From: Microcebus murinus
Taxonomy: Eukaryota; Chordata; Mammalia; Primates; Cheirogaleidae
Direction of reading: 5' to 3'
Length of the DNA: 64,000 nt
Assembly: GCF_040939455.1 (NCBI RefSeq)
Contig: NC_134111.1
Coordinates: 56,934,501-56,998,500 of the forward strand
Part shown: positions 42,741 to 54,475 of the stretch, one piece after another
How the letters are laid out: the number at the start of each line of letters is the position of its first letter
How positions within the stretch are numbered: the stretch's first letter is position 1
The notes under the pieces: generated by a model
Database searches by the model: none
What the model was told of the DNA's origin: nothing
Seen by the model: only the letters and a program-made list of their open reading frames with translations
Made by a program: the position numbers and the translations under genes

Positions 42741-43000
42741 GGAACACTTAACATGAGATCTACCCTCTTAACAAATTTTTCATTGTATAATATATTACTA
42801 TTGACTATAGCTGAATGGATGAATGGAATGTGGTATACAACAGAATACTATTCAGCCTTTAAAAACAAGGAAATTCTGCAATAGGCAACAACATGGATGA
42901 ACCTTGAGGACATTGTGCTAAGTTAAGTGAAATTAGTCACAGTAAAGCAAATACTGCATGATTCTACTTATATGGGTTTTTTTAAATAGTCAAATTCATA
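42741..43000 (+). mobile_element. L1M 3' end fragment
   Basis: AACATGAGATCTACCCTCTT, AACAGAATACTATTCAGCCT, ACAACATGGATGAACCTTGA, GGACATTGTGCTAAGTTAAG, AAATACTGCATGATTCTACT and AGTCAAATTCATAAAGTTGC match the ORF2-end/3' UTR of an L1M. The first word is out of family order, which suggests an internal rearrangement or two fragments. Confidence 0.75.
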
Positions 43001-43375
43001 AAGTTGCTTTTCCTAGTATTTGCCACATGACACAATCAGAAATTATCATGTTTATGCATTTATTTACCATTTGTTATCTGTCCTTTGATAAAGAGGCCTT
43101 GTCTATCTTTTCCACTGTTGTAATCCAGTTCCTCTATCAGTACACTTATGGACTTAATGGACCAATTGTGTTAAAACACTGCCAAACCCTGCAGACTGAA
43201 CTCTGTATTGCTTTCCCTGCAATATTTGCATTTAGAACAATAAAATAAAAATGCAAAGTAAGAGAATTTGAGACAATGGCCACTCATATTTCTTTTAATA
43301 GACTATTTCAAAATACCTGAATCAACGTTCTTATGTTTTGTAGTGAAACAAAAGTATATTTGCAAACAATCACAA
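43001..43375. other. Unassigned sequence
   Basis: I see no named repeat. A 96-codon frame at 42958-43248 runs from the L1 end into this stretch and has no domain. Confidence 0.4.
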
Positions 43376-43650
43376 ATCACAGCAAACTGGACCTTCCTGT
43401 CCTTGTAACAGTACACGAATGAGGGGATCTAATTGCTGCTTTGCTTGTCCCCACTGCTCCAGTCACCAGCCAGAGGAAGGCATTAAACAATGGGAGGTGG
43501 GAACCTATTCTGCCTTTCCAGTTCATTAAATCATATATCATTTTTACATGTGAGCCACCAGGCTATAAATCATGTAAGACAGAATGAGAGCTAATTAAAG
43601 GGTCAGCTGAGCATATAATCTTGAATTCCTAGGCACCAAAAAACTGAGAT
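43376..43650. other. Unique block, candidate conserved non-coding element
   Basis: It is repeat-free, with homeodomain-type words TCTAATTG (43428-43435), CATTAAATCATATATCA (43524 on) and CTAATTAA (43591-43598), followed by TCAGCTGA (43603-43610), which holds a CAGCTG E-box. Conservation is untested. Confidence 0.3.
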
Positions 43651-43930
43651 TGACAATAAAATGTGATAAAATCCAGAATCATTTGCTAACTAATAAAGCA
43701 AGGATTTTCAAGCTGCCAACTTGCTAAGCCAAATTTTTCTATTTAAAAGAATCTATGTTGAATATAATATTTATATGGTAATGAATTTCCATTTATCCTA
43801 GCATACTTCATTAAAATGTACTTGGATTTTATTTATTCTTTTTTTTTTTGGTAGGGATTACAAGGTCAAAAAAATATATCAATAAAATTGTGTTCTCCTT
43901 TCAGATTGAAAGTCACTAGTGAGATAGAAA
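43651..43930. other. Unassigned AT-rich sequence
   Basis: I see no gene or named repeat. A T10 run lies near 43840. Confidence 0.4.
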
Positions 43931-43934
43931 GTGT

Positions 43935-44115
43935 TATTGTTAATTGGTATTTATATAGCATTTTTCTTCTAAAACACATTCAGGGAAAGCAGATCAGTAG
44001 AAAGAAGAAATTCACTTGTCAAGAGGGAAAACTAAAACAGAGTCAGACCAAGATGGCCAAGGTCACTAAACAAGTCAGTAACTGTTCCGAAAGCAAAGCC
44101 TGGAGAGGCAGCTGA
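43935..44115 (-). repeat. MIR SINE, minus orientation, diverged
   Basis: TTGGTATTTATATAGCATTT, GAGGGAAAACTAAAACAGAG, ATGGCCAAGGTCACTAAACA and GTCAGTAACTGTTCCGAAAG follow the reversed MIR ('gaggaaactgaggctcagag … gcccaaggtcacacagctagtaagtgg'). The 75-codon frame at 43888-44115 overlaps it and is not a gene. Confidence 0.55.
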
Positions 44116-46120
44116 CTCACCGTGGTTTTCCCTCCTCCAAATATACTGCTTCATCTAAAAGGTATTTTGAGGGTGTTCAAGTTTACGCATTTTATATTTG
44201 CACTCCTCACAACAAGGAGCTTTCACATTAAAAAAAAAATACTTACTATCTTATTTAGACACAATAATAACTATCAAGACTATTTTCCTTTCAAAACTCT
44301 TTATAGTTATAAAATAAGGCTTGTGATCTAACAGGGAACAACACAGTTAGATATAAATACTAAGATTATTTTAAAGAAGAAAGGTGCTAACTTTCTATCA
44401 TTACTACAGTTTAGTAACCAAAACAATAAGGTACATTTTCAGAGTTACTGTATTCCAATTGGAATTTTATTAATTTTAATTCCTCAGAATTACAGCTAAA
44501 AGAAACTAAAAATGCAAGTGTAAGATATACCCACCATTTATTAATTATTTTAAAATATAAATCTCCAATATTTCCTATTCAAGTTTCAATGTAGAAAAAA
44601 AAAATCCTTCCCTCTGGAATACAAAGGTGAACAAAGCAAAAATTATTGAGTTATACAAATCAACCTACCAATACTGTGCCTGTTTTTATATCCTCTCTTT
44701 AAATAAAATTATGCTCCTCTCTCTCTGTAATCAAGTAACTGGGGGAGGCTAAAAGAAACCACAGCTTGAGAACAATATATTCAAAAGATTACCTGGATCT
44801 TTCCTAGTCCTACATCCCAAGCATGAACTACTGATTACAACAGTAGTACTTTAGTATGTACAAAAATAAAAACAGTACAGGAAATCCTGCTTATACATTA
44901 GATTTGTCTTTTTACCCCTCACGCCATGATCGTTATGTACATGGAGTGCCTCACTTCTAATCACATGGAAAGCATGGTTGTGGTCCTTTGCAGAGCCTCA
45001 CCCCAATGTCAGTGTATAATACATAGGGTCCCTTCCCCTATGCAACTCCAGAGGAAATGCTTGTTATGTTGCCATTTCCAAAAGAAGATTCCTCAGGAAA
45101 AAAGAAAGCACATGCTTCTAAGGGATGTAAAGCTATATATAGACAGATATATAAAAATCTATATGGCTAGATCTATAAGCAAAAAATAGCTAACAAGAAT
45201 ACTGCAAGCTTCAAGATACATATCTCTAGTCTGTCATATTTGAGAACTATTAACTCTTCCCTTAAAAAGAATCAGTAATTTGAAATTTTTTTTTCATGGC
45301 TAGAATCACAGAAGGTAAAATTAATTTGTATAAAACTGTTTTCAAAATGTAATTTTTCTTAAACAATATGAACCAATAATAAATAGACTGAGAGGTAAAT
45401 ATCAGTTATTGTAAATAAGAAAAAAAGGCATTTTGCTATTCTTTGCAAAAGAGTGGTCCTTTAGCATCAGCATTATATATTCTGTCCTAATTCAAAGAAC
45501 ACATAATATTATAAACAGTCTAAAGGAGGAAAAATATCTAGCATTGGCACTCCTACCTGAATTCTTTCTGGAGAATTCTTCTCCTGAAGAAGATTAACAT
45601 CTGACTCCAGAAAACTACTTAGCTGTAGTTAACTGATAGCTTCTTACTTATCCTTGAAAGTTCACTTGCCATTAATTAAAGATTAGCTGCAAAATCTGAA
45701 GCCACTGAGACCCCCCAGTAATTCTAGGGTCTTTTCACTCTAAAATACCTCCAATTAACCTCCCAACATACATAACTCTGTGGACCTTACCAGAGAGAAC
45801 TATGTGCAAATGGATTCTCCCCCCACCACCCAAACCAACTCAGAGCTCTCTCTCTTCCATTAATTTTCATTAGAAATGAAAAATTTTCCAGTCAATGGAT
45901 CACAAAAGAAATGACTTTTCTTGAACAGAAAATAAATACTATCCTTATTCAAAGTTACTTTTAAATTTAATATTGTATTTTATAATTTTATGGTATTTGA
46001 AATGATAGGAGATAAAACACAAAAAGGACAATTTGTAATAAATGTCTGTTTAATTCCTCATCATTTAAATCTTTACCATTTATAGACACTCAAAAATATC
46101 AGTGTTTCAGATGGCCAAAT
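44116..46120. other. Unassigned AT-rich sequence
   Basis: I see no exon, RNA gene or named repeat across 2 kb. Frames of 69 and 87 codons have no domain. Confidence 0.45.
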
Positions 46121-46834
46121 GTATCAGTTAGGGTACCCATGGAAAAGAAATATAATATTCAAACTGGGATAATTTGAAAGAGTTTATTTTTAATGGATTA
46201 TTTACAAGCATACAGGCGGGATGTAGAGGAATCACAAGGATATTGCAGGAATCAGGCCCAAGGGGAAAGGAAGAGATGATGCAGTTATCCAAACCTGGAG
46301 AGGAGGAAGGATGATGGGAGGCCACCTGGAGGAGAGCAGAGGCCATCACAGGACACAGCCGGCCAGGAAAGGGTCCAGGGAATAAAGACTCTGATCTCAA
46401 TCTGCTCCCTCCCTCCCTTCTCCTGCCAACATTTCCCATTAACCAAACCCAACTTAAGACAGAGGGAAGAGAAATCAAAGAAGTCAGCCTCCCAGAGCAC
46501 AGAGCAGAGTGGCCAAGGGTGAGAATGGACCTGGAAGGGCAAACGGAAGATATCCGCACAGGCAAAGACAAACCACACACACTCTCACTGTATGGTTAGG
46601 TCATGGTACAGATACACTTGTGAAGCACACAGAATCAAGGCATTTACACAGGGCTGGGCCAGATGCACGATCCCCTATTACAGCCTGCCTTGTCCCCTAG
46701 AGTCCCTAAAAGGTACATAAGCACTGGCAATGCATGGCGAGGCCTTGCTGAATAAGAGCCACTCATTTCATGCCACACCAAGTTATATTCATATTCAGGG
46801 AGATTTTGACAACGGTCTCTGAATATCATGCAAA
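46121..46834. other. Unassigned, probably an old repeat in part
   Basis: GTATCAGTTAGGGTACCCAT, then AATTTGAAAGAGTTTATTTT, looks like the start of a medium-reiteration repeat, but I cannot name it. The G+C-richer 46230-46700 part carries a 150-codon minus-strand frame (46128-46580) and shorter frames with no domain or splice context that I can support. Confidence 0.4.
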
Positions 46835-47060
46835 GGAGTTTGGATTGTCTGTGTGCAAAACTGGAGCATCAAAGTTCTTTGATAAGAGCAATGCCATGAT
46901 TATGCCTTTTTTTATTAAGATTTCTTTGCTGACAGTGTAGAGTTGAGATTACAAGAGGAAGTGAATGAAAAGTAGGAGACCATTCTACCAAAAGTAGAAA
47001 GCCATTACAATAATCTAGGAGAGAGATAAATTCAGTATTATCATTTGGTGGTCTATACCT
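46835..47060 (-). repeat. L2-type LINE, minus orientation
   Basis: AAAGGAGTTTGGATTGTCTG, GAGCAATGCCATGATTATGC, TTTCTTTGCTGACAGTGTAG and TTACAATAATCTAGGAGAGA follow the reversed L2 upstream order 'aaggagtttggactttatcc … agatcactctggctgcagtgtgga … gcaataatccaggcgaga'. Confidence 0.6.
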
Positions 47061-48008
47061 TTTTAAATCCCTGGTGCCTAATACTTTGTGATATATAAGG
47101 AATGATACAAAATTTGTTCCTTCAGTTTTGACATTTCTGTATTTTCCCATTGATTTCTCTTGCTTCCTTACCTCCCATAACGAATCATTCATCGCGTACC
47201 ATTGAGTCTAACTTAATATCTCTAGAACTTGCCCTCTCCTCCCTGCCAATGCTTTGATAAAGGCCACATCTATCACACAGACTAGCATTTCTCAAACTAT
47301 GTACAAACTGTGCTTGGGGATTCCTTGAAAGGGAAGGTTTTCTGGTCACACAATTTTGGGAAGCCTTGAAATAAATAAATTTAAATAGTTTGCTTTTCCA
47401 AGCTTTTAAGAATGTGTATATAATTTGTGAATCCCTAGAAAGAAGGCCACATGCAGCAATTCCCCCTTTTGGTAGAAAACCTGTGGACCTCTCCAGAGAT
47501 AGTGGTCCTTAGAATACAGATTACAAAATCCCAACATGGACAAATAAAGGTTTTCCTTGCATCTCTGTAAAACTTCAGTCTGCTGACTTTTCTATATTTA
47601 TTGCCCCCGGGAAAGGGATTACATAACATAAAGCAGAGAAAAAGGTAATCAATTCTTGCAGTTTGGGTTTCAAAAGGTAGAGGAACAATAATTCATGGGC
47701 AATAGATTTGGAAGAATATGACCAGTAAGAGCAAAGCTTCCTGCACAGACTAGGTAAAAGGAGGAGAGGGGAAAATAGTCAGAGATTAAGTGCAGAGAGT
47801 TTTGACACAAGAGGGTACCTGAAAAGAGGGCCCAGGTCCCAACCCACTCACCAGCCCTGCACTAAGCCCTGATGCAGGGAAATGTATCGGAAACTCTAGA
47901 TGGTTTTGTGGAACCTAAGAACAAAGGGAGCCACTGCCTTCCCAGAAAGATAGAGCTCTAGGGAGAAAGAACAACTCTGCAAATAAAATTGCTAAAATAC
48001 AATTTCAA
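47061..48008. other. Unassigned sequence
   Basis: I see no gene or named repeat. The 47790-47900 part is G+C-richer (AGGGCCCAGGTCCCAACCCA) and unique-looking. Confidence 0.4.
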
Positions 48009-48242
48009 GTCTGTGTTAGAATTTCTCAACCTTGGCACCATTGATATTTTTTTGGTCTGGATAACTCTTTGTTGTGAGGGCTGTCACATGAATTGTAATA
48101 TATTTAGCACCATCCCTGGCCACGACCCTCCAGATGCCTGTAGCATACTCCTCACCCCAAGTCATAACAACCAAAAATGTTTCTAGACATTGCCAAATGT
48201 TCTCTGGGGGCAAAATCCCTGTTGAGAACCACTAATCTAGGT
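48009..48242 (-). mobile_element. MER5A (hAT-Charlie non-autonomous), minus orientation
   Basis: The body at 48017-48234 runs TAGAATTTCTCAACCTTGGC, AACTCTTTGTTGTGAGGGCT, TTAGCACCATCCCTGGCCAC, GATGCCTGTAGCATACTCCT, AACAACCAAAAATGTTTCTA, GACATTGCCAAATGTTCTCT and CCTGTTGAGAACCACTA. This is full length, with both inverted termini present. The flanking 8-mers GTCTGTGT and ATCTAGGT agree at 5 of 8 positions, consistent with a decayed hAT target duplication. Confidence 0.92.
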
Positions 48243-48475
48243 GGATAGAGTCCTACACAGCCTCAAATTGCTTCTTCCAGTCATAGTGTAGGTTGTGAGT
48301 AGCTGGATGAATCATTCCGGAAGATGCAGAGCAACCTATGTGGATGATGTCCTAGGACCAGATGGGATTAAAAACAAACAAACAAAAAAACCTCAATGGC
48401 AGTGGATGCCAGAGAAGACTGATCATTCCCAAGGACAATATGATGCACTCCCCACAGATTCCTCCACATGGCAGC

Positions 48476-48670
48476 TGCATGGGTTAACAGCCCGGATACT
48501 GGAGTGCCGGAAGCCAGGCAGCCTAGGTTTAAATCCCAGAAATAACTCAACTTTCTGGGCCTCAGTTTCCTCATCTCTGTAAGATGGAGATAATAACCAT
48601 ACATGCCATAAAGGGTTACTACAGTAATTAAATGAGTTACATTTTGAAAAGTGCCTGCCTTTTATATAAT
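48476..48670 (+). repeat. MIR SINE, plus orientation
   Basis: GCCAGGCAGCCTAGGTTTAA, ATCCCAGAAATAACTCAACT, TGGGCCTCAGTTTCCTCATC, GTTACTACAGTAATTAAATG and AAAAGTGCCTGCCTTTTATA match the consensus. The central 'gtgaccttgggcaagttac' part is deleted. Confidence 0.88.
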
Positions 48671-48874
48671 TGAGTTTTGAGTAAGTGGTGGCTTTTACTA
48701 TGTGAATAAACACCCCTGGGATTAGATCCAAGTCAGAGAAGGAGACTGTGACCCTGAATTATAACTAAATTTTCACCATCAAATCAAATGAAGTTCATAA
48801 CATACTATGAGACTGAAATTCATAGAAAAATAAAGTTATTTTTACATCATCAGCTTGTGTTCAGAAATTTCTCC

Positions 48875-49040
48875 TCTCTAGATTGGTCTCTTTGCATCCA
48901 GTTTAACATTCCAGTCTTGGTCCCTTAATGAATCTTCATACCACCATTGTGATCATCTTATAAAACTTCAAATCTGAGCAGATAATGGGCTTCCCATTAC
49001 CCACAGCCATGGTCCCACAGAGATGCCTTAAGAACTCAAG
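48875..49040 (+). repeat. L2 LINE fragment
   Basis: ATGAATCTTCATACCACCAT, GTGATCATCTTATAAAACTT and ATAATGGGCTTCCCATTACC follow 'agagtgatctttttaaaacataaatctgatcatg … atggcttcccattgctc'. Confidence 0.6.
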
Positions 49041-49600
49041 GGTGCATGGAAGGCATGGGAGTCCCTGGTGTGCCTCTCCTCTATTATCTACTTCATATCC
49101 TGTGTTTCTGTGTGAGATTTTATTTGAAAAACTACGTATGCTCCTAAAAGTCATTAGCCCACAGAGATCCCAGCAGATGGCAGTCGAGGCACCCAGGAGC
49201 AGCCTTTGCCCCTTCCCCCACAGACCCTGTGATCCAGATGAAGAAAGTCACTGGTACAGAGTACATGTGCTGTGAGCTTCGTATGAACAGTTTTGCACAT
49301 GCAACTGCATCTGCTTGGAATACTCCTCTTTATCTCCTACAGATGGGAAGTCATTGAAGGGATCTTTCATTGGGAAACATGCTTAGATTTGCAGTTTTAA
49401 AAGAAAACTGATGGACTGAAGGCCTCTCAAGACTTTGGTATTGAGGGGGCCTGCTTCAGGTGCTGGAAGATTTTCTGCCAAAGCCAGGTATACATAGCTT
49501 TCCTAGGTGTGTCACCCCTTAACCCCAAAGTCCTGTCAGAGTACTGGGGTGCTACAAAGAAGCAGACCACTGAAATCACCAACCTTAGGAAATCAAGCCC
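49041..49600. other. Unassigned sequence
   Basis: I see no gene or named repeat. A 96-codon frame at 48985-49275 crosses the L2 fragment and has no domain. Confidence 0.4.
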
Positions 49601-49601
49601 T

Positions 49602-49967
49602 CTCTTTCTGTTCTTTTTTTTTTTTTGAGACCAAGTGTCGCTTTGTTGCCCAAGCTAGAGTGAGTGCTGTGGCATCAGCCTAGCTCACAGCAACCTCAAA
49701 CTCCTGGGCTCAAGCGATCCTGCTGCCTCGCCTCCCGAGTAGCTGGGACTACAGGCATATGCCACCATGACCAGCTAATTTTTTGTATATATATATATAT
49801 TAGTTGGCCAATTAATTTCTTTCTATTTATAGTAGAGATGGGGTCTCACTCTTGCTCAGGCTGGTTTTGAACTCCTGACCTCGAGCAATCTGCCTGCCTC
49901 GGCCTCCCAGAGTGCTAGGATTACAGGCGTGAGTGAGCCACCGCTCCCAGCCTCTTTCTGTTCTTTT
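49602..49967 (-). mobile_element. Alu SINE, strepsirrhine type, minus orientation, with target duplication
   Basis: The target duplication CTCTTTCTGTTCTTTT lies at 49602-49617 and 49952-49967 without a mismatch; the last 4 T merge with the tail. The body carries TTTGTATATATATATATATT followed by AGTTGGCCAATTAATTTCTT, the strepsirrhine linker, between the arms. Arms are otherwise well conserved (GGGACTACAGGCATATGCCA, GTAGAGATGGGGTCTCACTC). Confidence 0.95.
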
Positions 49968-51060
49968 ATATCTTCCCGCTTACCTTCCCAAAGGTCCCTG
50001 CTGCTCCTCCCACCATGTTAGAATCCCCTCAAGCGGCCACAAGAACAGCAAAACCATCTCTTCTCTAGTATGGGCAACTTCTACTACCTCTGCAGCACAA
50101 TTCTCCTCTGAGGCAAGGGGAGCACAGAACACCTGGCTACCTGCTTGGAAAGGGAAAAGAAATGCACATCCGGGTAAAAAACAACTCTGTCTCAGCAATT
50201 CACCCTTCAACCTGTATATGTATCTCGGTGAATCACAACTTCTTTCTTCATTCTTTTCTTAAATAAGTGTAGTTTTGTAATCAGAAAAATGGAGTATTAA
50301 AAAAGTCCAATTGCGATACACATCTATGTTGAAGCACTATTTTGCAAGTTAAATATTTGAGTTATATATTATCCATATACCCCTGATATAGGTATACATC
50401 AGAAAACAGTACCTTGCCCAGTAACTGCCTCTCCCTTTTCTAAACCTTCCATGCGGTTCATTCAGTGATGGAAAATACTGCTATTTCCTCAAGAAAGTCA
50501 CCATTCATTGTCTTCATCAATGCATTGATATCCATGCCCTTTCAATTCAATGCCACAACCCATCAGATCACCTCCTCCTGTGTCCCATTTGGCAGCCTGT
50601 CTCAGGACTGCTGCTGGTTTTCCATCTGTCAAACTCAATCTACCTTCAACATAGAGGCAGGGCCTGGAGAGTGGACTGAGTGAAGAACAACGAAGGCAGG
50701 CTGGTTTCACCCTGGATTTGATCTACTTTGAGAGGAGAAGAAATCCTAATAACATGGAAAATTCCTTAGCAGGGACTTGCTTCCTGGCTTTGTGGGAGTC
50801 TGGCTAGAACTGGGCCTCCAGCCCTGGGAGATAACAACCACATTCAGTGAACAGCTTTTGCAGTGTCTGCCCAACTATAAGAATTCCTCTTAACCCCTAG
50901 CAAGAAGGGAGTGAGACAACAGCCATTTTGAACAATTCTGTACAACGAGCCCATACTCCTTGTTATAGCAGATTTGTTCAAAAAGGATACCTGATCCAAG
51001 GTGGCCAATTAAATGGAATACAAAATGCCTGCATAACTTCCTTGAAAAAAAGATACTCAT
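49968..51060. other. Unassigned sequence
   Basis: I see no exon or repeat family that I can name. The 49980-50220 part is C-rich and unique-looking with a 109-codon frame (49933-50262) that starts inside the Alu, so it is not a gene. Confidence 0.4.
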
Positions 51061-51064
51061 TAAA

Positions 51065-51195
51065 ACTGCTGTTTCCATTTGCTAGTTGTATTACCTCAGG
51101 TAAGGAATTTAACCTCTCTTGACCTATTTTTTTCATTTTTAAAAGGAATAGTTTGAACTAGATGATTTTTATATTTCCTTTTTGTTCTTACATTA
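51065..51195 (+). repeat. MIR3-like SINE fragment
   Basis: GCTAGTTGTATTACCTCAGG, TAAGGAATTTAACCTCTCTT, TTCATTTTTAAAAGGAATAG and TTTGAACTAGATGATTTTTA follow MIR3, including the 'gactagatgatctctaagg' type tail. Confidence 0.7.
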
Positions 51196-51204
51196 CGGTT
51201 TTCA

Positions 51205-51440
51205 TGATGAAGGTGGGTTCTAGAATCAGCGAGGCCTTGGTTCAAGACAGCGTTCTGTCAATCAATATAGTCTTATGAATTAAAAGGTTTCTTAACTTTT
51301 TAAGCATCAGTTTCATCATCTGTAAAATGGGGAGTATGATAGTGCCTACCTTGTTTTGAATTATATAATAGCTGTTAAGTGATTAAAACACTACTACATA
51401 CAGTCAAGCATCCGTGGCCTCTGGTTGGTATTGTTGTTAT
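51205..51440 (+). repeat. MIR SINE, plus orientation
   Basis: GGTTCTAGAATCAGCGAGGC, TTGGTTCAAGACAGCGTTCT, GCATCAGTTTCATCATCTGT, AAAATGGGGAGTATGATAGT and GCCTACCTTGTTTTGAATTA match the family in order. Confidence 0.88.
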
Positions 51441-53630
51441 TTCCATCTCAACAAGATTTAAAATTAAAGAATAAGAAGGAAGGCAGAAAGCAAAAGAAAC
51501 CAAAGTAAAAATATAATTGCTCTTCCAAAAGAATTGTTTGAATAATCAGATCAAACCATTTGACTCATGAATAGTACAAAAATGTCAGAGGAGGAAAGAA
51601 AAAATCAGTATGATTCCCAGGCATGCAAAAATGTATAGGGTATTTAATTGCAGCCTAAGAAAAGAAGGTAGCACTACTTATCTCAAGCTCTATCACTCTC
51701 ATAACTTAAATAAAAATCTAATAATAAAGGGTCCTCCAAACACAAATAGCATTGGGTAAAATAACTCTTTCATGAATGATTGTATCTATAAACTATTAAG
51801 CTTGAAGATCCATGTTCAAGATTATTTATTCCATTGTCTTTCTTTGTGACCTTGTCTTGGTGACATGTACAATACCCATACGCCTGGGATATTCCCTTCT
51901 CCTTATGTCAAGAGCATAATGCTCATGACCCAAACACTATACAAGACTGGTGATCTCAGATGCAATTGATTATTGCAATCCAGAAACTACTCTAATACCC
52001 CTTTAAAAAGTGACAATGTTTTAAGATGTTCAGAAGAATAAACTGGGAATAATCCATTATGGAATATTTGTCTCTATATAGTTAGTATGCTCTGATATCA
52101 TATTACTGACATGAATTTACTTAAATATGCCACCTTGTCCACGTTCAATTCTTTGGTGAGTCATGTAATCTGATTGGTTACAATACAACAAATTAAACAA
52201 GGATGAAAATATAAGACAGCTAAGAGAAAAAAATAAAAGGACTAGTGATACACAATGTGACATAATATAATGCCACCCTCAAGAGATGGAAAATATGGAC
52301 AGTAAATGGGCTGTAGTTAGTGAAGGCAGTTTGACCCAAGGTACTCAGCCAGAACAAAAATGTCATTCTACCTGTAAATCTGAGAGCAAGTGCCACTAGA
52401 ATTGATGGGGACAGGGATCAAAGATAAAGTCATCATCCAAAGGGCATGTCACATCTGCCTTTCATATAAAAAAATATATATGGATTACATGCATCATATT
52501 TTTCAAACCACATTTGTGAAGACTTGCAGCCCTTGTTCCATTTTCTGGGCTTGTATGTGCAAAACAACATGTCCACAGATGACCCTTTCAGATGGTCACG
52601 TTAAGAAACTGGCAAGAGTTTCACTGTTTGGTGGTTCCTAGAGCCCCCCTAAGGAATGCAAGAACAAAATCATCCATTATCCCATATTTAGAACTTGATA
52701 TTAGGTGCCCTAGAATGTAAGGTATGTTTAAGGTGGTCCTGGATATCTTAGGACAAAATGAGTCACTATTGTCTACCCCATTCAATTATCTTGACATTAT
52801 CAAGAGTTGTCATTTCATGTGGACTTTTTCAAAGCCAACTTGTTTTTTTGCAAGATGATGAAAGATAAATAGGACATTTCAAAGATTCTCTTCTTAGACT
52901 ACAGTCTCTCCACTGGCACCCTTGCACATGGTAGCGCCTGAATACATACTTTTGGTTGACTATGTAAAGTCATCTCCTTGGAGGAGCTGATGACTTGCTG
53001 ACTACCAAAATAGTAATTAGAGCACTTTTATGTCCCAAATTTAGTGCTATTCAGTTACTTTTATGTTTACATTTCAAAGCCATATTCATGTAAAGCATCT
53101 AGAATAGCTATTTTCAGAATTTAGAATCAACAGCCTTAGCATCTGAAGTCATTTCAGACACAGAGGTACAAGATCTAATTTGAATTGTTCTCATCACTGA
53201 GATGTCTAATCAGCTATGTTCCCTGCTTGTCCTGTTATATTTGCATATTTTCAAATGGGAATGTGTTGATACAAGGTGGTGATATTAGAACGGGGTTTGT
53301 CCATGAACGAATATATAAGGACTTTGAGTGAGACAAGCATTCCACATCCTGCTTATCTATTTGTGTGGTTCTAAATAATCCCTCAACCTGCACAGGAAAA
53401 ACAAAACCCAACTCTTTCTGTTTTATTTCATGTGCAAAGCCCCAGGAAGCTGACTTGAGTTACCTTAAGTATGTTTTCCCTCTACAGACCAGCCTCTCAT
53501 GAGGTCCGATGGCCTGACCCTGGACTCAAAGAACGAAACAGAGCGTGACCTTTAGTGGAGGCAGGAGGCTCCACTAGATTACTGAATTTCTCGGAACTTA
53601 ATAGCCAAACAAAACACTTGAAGGTTTACA
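51441..53630. other. Unassigned sequence
   Basis: I see no exon, RNA gene or confidently named repeat. The sequence is AT-rich and unique-looking. An 83-codon frame at 52390-52641 has no domain. Confidence 0.45.
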
Positions 53631-53634
53631 GTGG

Positions 53635-53745
53635 AGATCCTGTTTCAGTTGGTCTAAGGTGGGGCCTGAGATGATACATTTCTAACAAGCTTCCAAGTGA
53701 TGCAGATGCTGCTGGTCCATGGACCACCTTGAGCAGCTAGGAGTC
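53635..53745 (+). mobile_element. hAT-Charlie non-autonomous fragment (MER20/MER3-like)
   Basis: GTTGGTCTAAGGTGGGGCCT, GAGATGATACATTTCTAACA, AGCTTCCAAGTGATGCAGAT and GCTGCTGGTCCATGGACCAC match the right-hand part of this group. The left half is not recognisable. Confidence 0.75.
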
Positions 53746-53789
53746 CATGTTCCTCACGGAGAGATACCAGTGCTGCTCTGTCACCACTG

Positions 53790-53935
53790 AAGCACGTGGC
53801 TTGGAGCACATTATGTCACTTCTCAGTGCTTCGGTTTCCTCCTCTATAAAACTAGGCAAGAAATAAAGGCCCTTACCAAATTCAGCAAGCTGAAGAGAAT
53901 ATGAATGAATAATGTAAGTGAAAGCATTCTAGAAA
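53790..53935 (+). repeat. MIR SINE fragment, plus orientation
   Basis: TCAGTGCTTCGGTTTCCTCC and TCTATAAAACTAGGCAAGAA, then ATGAATGAATAATGTAAGTG, are the 'cctcagtttcctcatctgtaaaatgggg' core and following part. Confidence 0.65.
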
Positions 53936-54325
53936 GTTTAACAAGCTATTTAATTAATAGCATTTAAAATAATTGAAGAACACAAAGACACTCTTCCCCT
54001 AAAACTGACAAGTTGGATGTTACTGCTTTTTGTCCCACTGAGCATTCTATTCTTCTATTCCTCATCAAACTGTTGCTCCAGGTGCCTGCCCTCTGACCAG
54101 TTATAGCTGACAACCTTCTACACAAGGTTATTTTTGTGTGGCCCTCACACAACGCCCTGCTGGTAGCATGATTCTCTTGAAAACTCTTCTTCGAAAGCCC
54201 TAGATTGCACTAGCTTATTCTCAAAACAACTAATTATTGAATTAAATCATAAGGAGGAAGAGAGTTCAATTTTCCATATCTATATAATACATAATTTATA
54301 GAATTTTCCCTTAAAATTTACCTAT
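53936..54325. other. Unassigned sequence
   Basis: I see no gene or named repeat. Confidence 0.4.
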
Positions 54326-54329
54326 TCCC

Positions 54330-54475
54330 ACCTGCTTGTTTTACACATGTCACAGATTAAGGCCAGTAATGGGAAATCCCTTACCCAATCTCCCAACAAT
54401 AATTAAGGGAAGAAACAGGACCAGAAACCATGTATTTAAATTCACAGCTTAGTACCATTGGACCAAAGCATTGTT
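54330..54475 (-). repeat. MIR SINE fragment, minus orientation
   Basis: GTTTTACACATGTCACAGAT, CCTTACCCAATCTCCCAACA, CAGGACCAGAAACCATGTAT and AGCTTAGTACCATTGG follow the reversed MIR order loosely. Confidence 0.5.

Noticed and set aside
42320..42884. 111- and 171-codon frames
   Set aside because: They run through an L2 3' region and then an L1M 3' end, so they cannot be one conserved protein.
46128..46700. 150-codon minus-strand frame and overlapping frames as an exon
   Set aside because: No recognisable domain, and opposing frames are equally open. I cannot support splice sites. A hidden exon is not excluded.
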